In this document: one piece after another, positions 1-5,461 of the stretch
Layout: every line of letters begins with the position of its first letter
How positions within the stretch are numbered: position 1 is the stretch's first letter
Assembly (NCBI GenBank): GCA_021442505.1
Contig: JABUTC010000039.1
Coordinates: 1-5,461 of the forward strand
Direction of reading: 5' to 3'
Length of the DNA stretch: 5,461 nucleotides
Source of the DNA: Mogibacterium sp.
GTDB taxonomy: Bacteria > Bacillota > Clostridia > Peptostreptococcales > Anaerovoracaceae
Notes under the pieces: generated by a model
Told to the model about the DNA's origin: nothing
The model's input: only the letters and a program-made list of their open reading frames with translations
The model's database searches: none
Program-made: the position numbers and the translations under genes

Positions 1-68
1 GTAATAACTTCCTTGAAATATCCCAGAGCCAAAGCCTGCAATGTTGAAACCTGATACATCTTACCCAT
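1..68 (-). CDS. budA: Acetolactate decarboxylase (BudA/AlsD-like), N-terminal fragment cut by window edge
   Basis: Reading the minus strand from the ATG at 68 gives 22 complete codons that run off the left edge without a stop. The peptide starts M-G-K and continues MYQVSTLQALALGY. The (L/M)YQVSTLxAL block close to the N-terminus is characteristic of alpha-acetolactate decarboxylases, which convert 2-acetolactate to acetoin in the cytoplasm (butanediol/acetoin branch of pyruvate metabolism). The start is supported by an AAAGGA ribosome binding site (minus strand, 83-78) with a 9-nt spacer, and by an extended -10 promoter further upstream. Only the first few percent of the family length is visible, so the metal-binding histidines and the rest of the fold cannot be checked. 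It is transcribed divergently from the GH3/ABC operon and need not share its function. Identification rests on one short conserved block; the symbol is a family-level guess. Confidence 0.7.
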   Translation of the reverse strand, partial: MGKMYQVSTLQALALGYFKEVI

Positions 69-99
69 GATTAAAATTCCTTTCTCTCATTACAGATAA

Positions 100-129
100 A
101 TTGTAACAAAAGTGGGGGTTCATTGACAG
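100..129 (-). promoter_or_regulatory. Putative extended -10 promoter for the leftward acetolactate decarboxylase-like gene
   Basis: On the minus strand TGTTACAAT (108-100) is an extended -10 element: a TG one base before TACAAT, which differs from TATAAT at one position. A poor -35 candidate, CTGTCA (129-124), lies 18 bp upstream and matches TTGACA at four of six positions. It falls on the same bases as the -35 box of the opposing promoter. Initiation near 92-94 would leave a leader of about 25 nt, with the AAAGGA site inside it. A short inverted repeat, TTACA-N7-TGTAA (90-106), straddles the -10 and the start region and could be an operator, but its arms are only 5 bp. Confidence 0.45.
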
Positions 130-151
130 TAATTACGCACAAGTATATAAT
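123..151 (+). promoter_or_regulatory. Perfect-consensus sigma-A (sigma-70 type) promoter of the GH3-ABC operon
   Basis: TTGACA (123-128) and TATAAT (146-151) are separated by exactly 17 bp, matching the vegetative promoter consensus at all 12 hexamer positions. Transcription should start around 157-159, giving a leader of roughly 45 nt before the ATG at 203. The spacer contains the 8-bp palindrome GTAATTAC (129-136), which could be a small operator or chance. No other convincing promoter is visible before the two ABC genes, which follow with gaps of 12 nt and -4 nt, so this promoter probably serves all three. A promoter this close to consensus suggests strong basal activity unless repressed. 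Confidence 0.85.
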
Positions 152-190
152 TTTTTTGCTGTGCGAAATGAAGGCATAGTTAATGAAAAT

Positions 191-196
191 AAGGAG
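191..196 (+). promoter_or_regulatory. Ribosome binding site that fixes the GH3 gene start
   Basis: AAGGAG sits 6 nt before the ATG at 203. It decides the start: the reading frame stays open back to a GTG at 161, but that GTG lies within a few bases of the predicted transcription start and has no Shine-Dalgarno sequence. The 14 extra residues it would add are therefore unlikely to be translated. Confidence 0.85.
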
Positions 197-202
197 TCCA
201 AC

Positions 203-1903
203 ATGAGCGTAAAGGCAAAATTGTTAAACAGATTAGTAATAACATCACAAATCAGAACAGGGAGAAAGGCACTGAAAAAAAGAGAGGAGAATGCTCGGAA
301 TGCTGCGGCATTGCAGCAGGAGCTGCTGATGCGAATTGTTCATGATAATGATACTACTGAGTATGGCAGATTATATCATTTTGATGAAATCAAGGATGTA
401 AATGACTATAGAGAAAAGGTTCCGTTCTCAGACTATGACGATTATGCTCCGTATATTGAAAGAATGATAAAAAATGATGAAAAGGGATTGATTACAAATT
501 ATCCTGTTGTTCATTATGCAGCAAGTTCAGGGAGCGTTGGAGTGCCGAAGAGCATCCCTGTAACTAAGGAAACCCTTGACCATTACAGTTTCAATGGAAT
601 AAGCAGATCATTTGCTTCTGCAGACAAGCTTTTGAGAGAAAAAACCGGCAAGGGAATGGGCTTCGGCCGGGGCTTAAATAATACGGATATCAGCATTGAA
701 CGTACGCCGTATGGAATAACAAGGGGTCCTATTTCAGGGGCGGCTCTTGAGCATGTGAAAAAACTCATGCCATATGTGCAGACGTCTCCTCTGGAGGTCC
801 TTTTTCCGGAAGCACGGATGGATATGAAATATCTGAAAGTTCGATTTGCACTGGAAGAGGAAAAACTCATGTATATGACCAGCGCATTTGTAACCGGACT
901 GGTGGACCTGATGAACTACATAAAGAACAATTGGAAAATGCTCTGCGATGATATTGAAAAAGGGATAATCAATGAGGAGATAGACGTTCCTGCGGATATC
1001 AGAGAGAAACTGTGTGCTGACATCAAACCAAATCCTAAAAGGGCAGCGGCACTTCGGGAAGCTTTTAAGGAAGGCTTTGACACTCCGTTTATCCCGAGAG
1101 TGTGGCCAATGCTGAAGTGGATTGTGTCAATCGGCACCGGCGGATTCAAGGCATATACAGAGAAAATGAGAGAGTTTACTGGTCCTGATATTGTATTTGA
1201 CCAGATGGTTTACGCTGCTTCAGAAGCCCTTATGGCATCAGCAACGGCGTCTGAAGAGGCGGACTATGTGCTGCTTCCAGACTCTTGTTTCTATGAATTC
1301 ATACCGGTGGATGCTGAGGACGAAACAGAAACAAAACTTATTAACGAACTGGAAGTTGGCAAGTATTATGAAATAGTTCTGACTAATCTTAGCGGATTTT
1401 ACCGTTACAAAATTAAGGATGTAATCTATGTTGCCGGGTATGAAGGAGAAACTCCAAGAATCTGCTTCGCGTACCGTAAGAGCCAGGTGCTTTCTATTGC
1501 CGGTGAAAAGACAAATGACGAGAGCGCTCTCTGGGCAGTTACAGAAACAGGGAAGAAATTTGGCATTGCTATTTATGATTACACCGTTTATCCGAATACA
1601 GATGTAGAACCCGGAAGATATGAAGTTTACATAGAACCGGATCATGAAATAGATATGTCACTGTTACCGGCAATTCGCGACGAACTTGATAAGAAGATGG
1701 GAGAGGCAAACCCAAGCTATGGTAAGAAGGTGCGAGATAATATTCTCTCTCCAATGGAAGTGTTTGTTAACCAGCAGGAGACCCATGCTTTGTGGAGAGA
1801 TTTACAGATTCAGAGAGGTCTTTCGGGAAATCAGTTAAAACCTGTACGCGTACTGGACACACCTGTTAAGGAAAGATTCTTCAAGAATTTGATAGAAAAA
1901 TAA
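203..1903 (+). CDS. GH3-family (GH3 auxin-responsive promoter family) acyl-adenylating amido-synthetase-like protein, 566 aa
   Basis: This is a full-length member of the GH3 family (Pfam GH3), a branch of the adenylate-forming enzyme superfamily. Plant members (JAR1, IAA-amido synthetases) activate a carboxylic acid with ATP and transfer the acyl group to an amino acid; substrates of bacterial members are largely unknown. Numbering is from the ATG at 203. The N-terminal TEYGRLYHFDEI and VPFSDYDDYAPYIERM blocks are family-typical. Residues 108-116 (SSGSVGVPK) form the nucleotide-binding loop, residues 337-341 (YAASE) correspond to the second ATP motif, and residues 399-411 (FYRYKIKDVIYVA) to the third, with Asp406 as the expected ribose-binding Asp. 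The RKSQVLSIAGEKTNDE segment that follows matches the hinge and start of the mobile C-terminal domain. The length is usual for the family. There is no signal peptide or membrane segment, so it is cytosolic. It is the first gene of the operon, 12 nt before the first ABC subunit. Family assignment is firm; acyl and amine substrates are unknown. Confidence 0.9.
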   Translation: MSVKAKLLNRLVITSQIRTGRKALKKREENARNAAALQQELLMRIVHDNDTTEYGRLYHFDEIKDVNDYREKVPFSDYDDYAPYIERMIKNDEKGLITNYPVVHYAASSGSVGVPKSIPVTKETLDHYSFNGISRSFASADKLLREKTGKGMGFGRGLNNTDISIERTPYGITRGPISGAALEHVKKLMPYVQTSPLEVLFPEARMDMKYLKVRFALEEEKLMYMTSAFVTGLVDLMNYIKNNWKMLCDDIEKGIINEEIDVPADIREKLCADIKPNPKRAAALREAFKEGFDTPFIPRVWPMLKWIVSIGTGGFKAYTEKMREFTGPDIVFDQMVYAASEALMASATASEEADYVLLPDSCFYEFIPVDAEDETETKLINELEVGKYYEIVLTNLSGFYRYKIKDVIYVAGYEGETPRICFAYRKSQVLSIAGEKTNDESALWAVTETGKKFGIAIYDYTVYPNTDVEPGRYEVYIEPDHEIDMSLLPAIRDELDKKMGEANPSYGKKVRDNILSPMEVFVNQQETHALWRDLQIQRGLSGNQLKPVRVLDTPVKERFFKNLIEK

Positions 1904-1911
1904 GGGAGAGG
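1904..1911 (+). promoter_or_regulatory. Ribosome binding site supporting a TTG start for the first ABC subunit
   Basis: GGGAGAGG begins immediately after the GH3 stop codon (TAA 1901-1903). Its GGGAG core leaves 7 nt to the TTG at 1916. There is no ATG or GTG nearby in this frame: the first internal ATG is codon 31, inside the first membrane helix. The TTG is therefore the best start. ATT at 1913, in frame directly before it, is a less likely alternative. Confidence 0.7.
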
Positions 1912-1915
1912 CATT

Positions 1916-3643
1916 TTGTTTCGAGTAATTAAAGATTATTATCCAAAATACATAAAAGGAATAATAGCTGATATTATCTGTGTGGCTGTGCAGATATATA
2001 TTCAGATGATTTATATTACCGGTGAATCCAAACGAATACTGGAGCACGGTGTATACAAATCTGATATGGATTTTGTAATGTCAAGCGGTGCCAGAATGCT
2101 GATTTTTACCGGCATCATGGGGGTTATTATTATTTTTCAGAGTTATTTCAGCGGCAGAGTAACAGCTGGAGTAATCAGAGATATACGTAATGACTGTTTT
2201 CGAAAAATAACCAGCCTTTCGCCGGAAGACTATGCAAAGTTCGGAGCATCTACACTGCACACCAGAACCATAGTCGATCCGGAAAATATTCAGACAATGT
2301 CAATCAATCTTCTGAGGAGCAGTATGATGGTTCCGGTTCTGATTATCGGAATCAGTATTATTATGCTCAAAACGAACCTGATTATGGCAATTACATTTCT
2401 GGCCATTTTTGCATTGGCGATAGCCAGTTTTGTGTTCTTTAGTAAAAAAGCGCAGCCATCATTCCTTAAACTTCAGAATAAAATTGACAGAATCACACTA
2501 CTCATATCAGAAAAGGTAACAGGCGTCCGTCCCGTTCGTGCTTTTAATAATCAGAAGTATGAGGAAGACAGACTTGCGCAGGCTAATGAAGAGGCAAGGA
2601 ATGAGGCTATAATTGCTAACAAACATATTAACTTTCTGGCACCGGTCTCCATGGTTATCATGAACTGGGCGGTTGTTGTTGTCTATTTACTTGGATCAAA
2701 TCAGCTTAAACACGGCATGATACAGATAAGCGACCTGCTTTTGTATTTCACTTATGTAGGATATTTTATTGCGGCGCTTGCAGTTGTTCCTTTGTGGGTA
2801 AATCTGATTCCGAAGCTTACAGTATCCTGCGCAAGAATATTTGAACTGCTGGATTATGACGGTTCGGATAATGACATGCATTGTGGCAGAGAGGCTATGG
2901 AATGCGGTGACATTGAGTTCAGAAACGTAACATTTGGATTCAATACGGAAACTCCGGCAATAAAAAATGTCAGCTTTACGGCTAGGGCAGGTAAAACGAC
3001 AGCATTAATCGGAACAACCGGAAGCGGTAAATCCACAATCTTAAATCTCCTGACCGGATTATACTCAATGCAGGAAGGAGAAATTATTATTGGCGGTAAA
3101 GACCTCAATTCTATTGACAGAGAGGAAATGGATAAGAAAATAGCCTATGCTACTCAGGTTGTGCAGATATATCAGGACAGCGTGTTCAATAATGTTAGCA
3201 TGTATAACAAGTCCTATACAGAAGAGCAGGTGCAGTTAGGCTGCGACCTGGCACAGTTTACCGAAGTCCTTCAGGATAAGAATGAGGGGCTTGATTTTAT
3301 GCTTACCAGAGGGGGATCAAACCTTTCCGGAGGACAGAGGCAGAGACTGTCACTGGCGAGAGCTTTGGCAAAGGATGCTGAGATTTATTTATTTGATGAT
3401 AGCTTATCAGCACTTGACGCTAAAACAGAACAGAGAGTATTAAAGGCAATCACCGAGCACCTAAAAGACAAACTTGTCATTATGGTTGCACAAAAAATTG
3501 CTTCTATACAGGATGCGGATAATATCGTTGTAATGAAGGAAGGTGTTGTAGCCGGACAGGGAACCCACGAGGAACTGTTAGAGTCATGTGAAGAATATAT
3601 TGAGATTTATAGAACACAGTTCTATCAAGAGGTGTCAGAATGA
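1916..3643 (+). CDS. ABC exporter half-transporter, degenerate-site subunit (TM287-like), 575 aa
   Basis: This is an integral membrane half-transporter with an N-terminal type IV (ABC_membrane) domain fused to a C-terminal ATPase. Six hydrophobic segments lie near residues 13-34, 60-80, 134-152, 155-175, 242-261 and 274-297. The ATPase has Walker A GTTGSGKST (366-374, Lys372), Q-loop Gln414, a perfect LSGGQ signature (470-474) and Walker B YLFDD, with Asp494 as the Mg-coordinating residue. Two catalytic positions are altered: Asp495 replaces the catalytic Glu, and Gln526 (VAQKIAS) replaces the H-loop His. The LTRGGSNLSGGQ stretch resembles the canonical-signature subunit of heterodimeric exporters. 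Alone it should be a poor ATPase; its LSGGQ should complete the active site of the next gene's product, with which it is translationally coupled (ATGA overlap). It begins with TTG. Known relatives export drugs, lipids or peptides; the substrate here is unknown. There is no peptidase (C39) domain. Confidence 0.92.
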   Translation: MFRVIKDYYPKYIKGIIADIICVAVQIYIQMIYITGESKRILEHGVYKSDMDFVMSSGARMLIFTGIMGVIIIFQSYFSGRVTAGVIRDIRNDCFRKITSLSPEDYAKFGASTLHTRTIVDPENIQTMSINLLRSSMMVPVLIIGISIIMLKTNLIMAITFLAIFALAIASFVFFSKKAQPSFLKLQNKIDRITLLISEKVTGVRPVRAFNNQKYEEDRLAQANEEARNEAIIANKHINFLAPVSMVIMNWAVVVVYLLGSNQLKHGMIQISDLLLYFTYVGYFIAALAVVPLWVNLIPKLTVSCARIFELLDYDGSDNDMHCGREAMECGDIEFRNVTFGFNTETPAIKNVSFTARAGKTTALIGTTGSGKSTILNLLTGLYSMQEGEIIIGGKDLNSIDREEMDKKIAYATQVVQIYQDSVFNNVSMYNKSYTEEQVQLGCDLAQFTEVLQDKNEGLDFMLTRGGSNLSGGQRQRLSLARALAKDAEIYLFDDSLSALDAKTEQRVLKAITEHLKDKLVIMVAQKIASIQDADNIVVMKEGVVAGQGTHEELLESCEEYIEIYRTQFYQEVSE

Positions 3644-5397
3644 GCAGGAAGAGTAAGAAGAAAGAAAAATCAGCAGCAGCAAAAATGATGGCTGATATCA
3701 AAGAATACAGGCTCACAATCATTGTGACGTTCCTTATTTTGGCTGTATCTAAACTGATGCTTAGTATTGCACCAAAGGTGTCAGGTGACATTACAGATTA
3801 CCTGGCGCAGCTTCTGAACGGTGGCCGGCAGGATACAAATTATTTCCTATTAAGCTGTGGCATACTGGCGCTGCTTTATTTTGTGGGATATGGTTCGGAC
3901 ACCTTCGTGAACCGCAATCTTGTTTCCATATTTGAGGGTTTTTCTTATAGCCTGCGCAATAGAGGGCAGAAAAAACTTAACAGGCTTAGTATTAATTATC
4001 TTGATACACATCCGGAAGGAGACGTTGTTGCGAGACTGACCGCCGATATACAGACTTTTGTTAACAATATGGAAACAACCGTTCCGGGCCTTGTCGGGCA
4101 GTCAGTGCTGCTGATTGGAGTTGCAGCATGCATGCTTGTAACTAACTGGAAACTGACATTGATCTACCTTGTGCTGCTGCCGTTCAACCTGTGTCTGACA
4201 TTATGGATTGCCGGAAAAGGAAGAAAACTGACGGGTCTGCAGAGGGATGCCGTCGGTGGATTAAGTGAAATCACAAGTGACACGCTGCAGAATCACCTCG
4301 TAACGAAGGTGTATCGTTGTGAAGAAGAAAAAGTAAACGAATTTATGGAACAGAACGAGGAATTCTTCAGAACGTTTTACAAATCACGTTTTGTAACAGG
4401 TTTTGTTATTCCTCTTTCAAATGTCATATCAAACTTCGCGTATATTGCCTTATGCGTAATAGGGGCAAAACTGATTATAGATAATAATCTTACCATCGGA
4501 GAATTCCAGGCCTTTGTATTCTATGGTTATATGCTTCAGCAGCCGCTCCTGACAGTAGCAAGTTCAGTAAACCAGATACAGGGAGGACTGGCATCGCTGA
4601 ACAGAGTGTATGAGTTCTTTGACGCAGAAGAGATGCCGGAGGAATATGCATCTGAAGTAATAAACGCAGGTGAGGTTACAGGCAAAATAGAATTTACTCA
4701 TGTGGAATTCGGATATGTTCCCGAAAGGGTTCTGATGAAGGATGTTTCATTTGCCATAGAGCCCGGAATGAAAGTTGCCATCGTAGGACCATCAGGTGCC
4801 GGTAAGACAACCCTGGTAAATCTGTTGATGCGCTTTTATGAAATCAACGGCGGCAGGATTACTCTTGAAGGCAGAGATATATCTCAGGTATCACGTGATA
4901 ATCTGAGAGAAGCCTTTGGAATGGTACTTCAGGAAACCTGGATTTTTGAGGGAACTGTGGCGGAGAACATTGGCTACGGTAAAATCGGAGCGACAAGGGA
5001 AGAGATAATAAATGCTGCGAAGCTTGTGGGGTGTGATTCTTTTATTGAAAAACTTTCAGATGGCTATGATGCTTTAATAGGAGGAGAAAACAGTTCACTA
5101 TCAGAAGGGGAAAAGCAGCTTATTACAATTGCCAGAACTGTATTATCAGATCCGAAGGTTCTTATTCTGGATGAAGCAACTTCCCGGGTGGACACTAAGA
5201 CAGAAGCGCTTCTTACTACGGCAATGGAAAACCTCATGAAAAACCGTACCAGCTTCGTAATTGCCCACAGATTATATACAATCCGTAACTCGGATCTGAT
5301 TCTGTATATGGAAAACGGTGATGTTCTGGAAACGGGATCACATGAAGAACTCATGTCCCTTGGAGGCAGATACGCATCCATGTACAATGAAGTATAA
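3640..5397 (+). CDS. ABC exporter half-transporter, catalytic-site subunit (TM288-like), 585 aa
   Basis: This is the partner half-transporter of the preceding gene, overlapping its stop by 4 nt (ATGA) with an AAGAGGTG ribosome site inside the upstream coding end. A Lys-rich cytoplasmic leader (RKSKKKEK) precedes six hydrophobic segments near residues 24-44, 68-86, 151-168, 172-191, 255-275 and 289-310. The ATPase carries A-loop Tyr359, Walker A GPSGAGKTT (383-391, Lys389), Q-loop Gln431, Walker B LILDE with catalytic Glu512, and H-loop His543 (IAHRL). Its signature is degenerate: LSEGE (487-491) instead of LSGGQ. The D-loop reads SRVD (515-518), with Arg where Ala or Ser is common. It therefore supplies the catalytic residues of the working ATP site and the defective signature of the inactive one, complementing the upstream subunit. 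The pair should act as a heterodimeric exporter in the cytoplasmic membrane. Family is firm; substrate is unknown. Confidence 0.92.
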   Translation: MSRKSKKKEKSAAAKMMADIKEYRLTIIVTFLILAVSKLMLSIAPKVSGDITDYLAQLLNGGRQDTNYFLLSCGILALLYFVGYGSDTFVNRNLVSIFEGFSYSLRNRGQKKLNRLSINYLDTHPEGDVVARLTADIQTFVNNMETTVPGLVGQSVLLIGVAACMLVTNWKLTLIYLVLLPFNLCLTLWIAGKGRKLTGLQRDAVGGLSEITSDTLQNHLVTKVYRCEEEKVNEFMEQNEEFFRTFYKSRFVTGFVIPLSNVISNFAYIALCVIGAKLIIDNNLTIGEFQAFVFYGYMLQQPLLTVASSVNQIQGGLASLNRVYEFFDAEEMPEEYASEVINAGEVTGKIEFTHVEFGYVPERVLMKDVSFAIEPGMKVAIVGPSGAGKTTLVNLLMRFYEINGGRITLEGRDISQVSRDNLREAFGMVLQETWIFEGTVAENIGYGKIGATREEIINAAKLVGCDSFIEKLSDGYDALIGGENSSLSEGEKQLITIARTVLSDPKVLILDEATSRVDTKTEALLTTAMENLMKNRTSFVIAHRLYTIRNSDLILYMENGDVLETGSHEELMSLGGRYASMYNEV

Positions 5398-5401
5398 ATA
5401 A

Positions 5402-5461
5402 TTATTTCCTGTATGGTGCCATGCAGTTATTTGTTATTTCAACCATGAAGTCGATGAGTTC
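5402..5461 (-). CDS. Possible C-terminal end of a convergent gene of unknown function
   Basis: On the minus strand one frame is open from the right edge to a TAA at 5404-5402 and encodes 19 residues, ELIDFMVEITNNCMAPYRK. The other two minus-strand frames hit stops within this stretch. On the plus strand the only start codon, ATG at 5445, has no ribosome binding site. If real, the gene ends tail-to-tail with the ABC operon, with only 4 nt between the two stop codons. The peptide is too short to assign to a family, and an open stretch of 60 nt can occur by chance. Confidence 0.35.
   Translation of the reverse strand, partial: ELIDFMVEITNNCMAPYRK
5409..5440 (+). terminator. Weak candidate intrinsic terminator after the ABC operon
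   Basis: CTGTATG and CATGCAG form a 7-bp stem (one G-U wobble) around the 4-base loop GTGC, at 5409-5426. It is followed by a T-rich but interrupted tract (TTATTTGTTATTT). It lies 11 nt after the operon stop, the expected place for a terminator. The stem is short, only moderately GC-rich and the U-tract is broken, so efficiency is doubtful. The same bases may also be coding on the minus strand. Confidence 0.35.

Noticed and set aside
161..202. GTG-initiated 14-residue extension of the GH3 protein
   Set aside because: The GTG lies next to the predicted transcription start and has no ribosome binding site, while the ATG at 203 has AAGGAG at ideal spacing and begins the family-typical N-terminus.
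1238..1645. 135-codon minus-strand open frame inside the GH3 gene
   Set aside because: It is antisense to a strongly conserved GH3 stretch (YAASE and FYRYKIKD motifs), its Cys/Phe/Ile-rich translation resembles no family I recognise, and it has no supporting context; it is a shadow of the real gene.
1916..3643. Interpretation of the first ABC subunit as a decaying gene because of its altered catalytic residues
   Set aside because: The frame is intact, all other ATPase motifs are good, and the E-to-D and H-to-Q changes are exactly those expected for the degenerate-site subunit of a heterodimeric exporter.
3504..3791. 95-codon minus-strand open frame across the junction of the two ABC genes
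   Set aside because: Both plus-strand genes are intact and overlap by ATGA here, so an antisense gene has no independent support.
5064..5387. 107-codon minus-strand open frame opposite the end of the second ABC subunit
   Set aside because: It covers the signature, Walker B and H-loop coding region on the other strand. Its Ser/Arg-rich translation is the usual antisense by-product.
1..5461. CRISPR arrays, insertion sequences, tRNA/rRNA genes, riboswitches or long repeats
   Set aside because: Coding sequence fills nearly the whole window. The only non-coding stretch of note, 69-202, shows promoters and short palindromes but no repeat array, transposase, tRNA cloverleaf or recognisable aptamer.

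Overview
The window looks like chromosomal DNA from a low-GC Gram-positive anaerobe of the Clostridia, most likely a Lachnospiraceae-type gut or rumen bacterium such as Butyrivibrio or a relative. The pointers are AT-rich but not extreme composition, strong AAGGAG-type ribosome binding sites, a textbook housekeeping (sigma-A) promoter, tight head-to-tail gene packing, and protein flavour. The genus is inference; nothing in the window fixes it.

Layout. Positions 1-68 (minus strand) are the first 22 codons of an acetolactate decarboxylase-like gene that leaves the window on the left. Positions 69-202 are a divergent promoter region. It holds a perfect-consensus plus-strand promoter (TTGACA, 17 bp spacer, TATAAT) and an extended -10 promoter firing the other way. 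Positions 203-5397 are a compact three-gene plus-strand operon. It contains (i) a 566-residue GH3-family acyl-adenylating/amido-synthetase-like enzyme, (ii) a 575-residue ABC exporter half-transporter starting at TTG, and (iii) a 585-residue ABC exporter half-transporter whose start overlaps the previous stop by 4 nt (ATGA). Positions 5402-5461 hold what may be the last 19 codons of a convergent minus-strand gene, with a weak hairpin plus T-rich tract just after the operon.

How the genes fit together. The two ABC proteins carry complementary degeneracies. The first has Asp in place of the catalytic Glu after Walker B and Gln in place of the H-loop His, but a perfect LSGGQ signature. The second has an intact Walker B Glu and H-loop His, but a degenerate LSEGE signature. 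Together they make one canonical and one degenerate ATP site, the hallmark of heterodimeric type IV exporters of the TM287/288 and BmrCD kind. The GH3 enzyme is co-transcribed upstream. GH3 proteins are best known in plants, where they activate a carboxylic acid as an acyl-adenylate and transfer it to an amino acid. The economical hypothesis is that this operon makes a small acyl conjugate and exports it, or modifies and expels a toxic acid. The substrate cannot be read from the sequence, and the link between enzyme and exporter is inference from operon structure.
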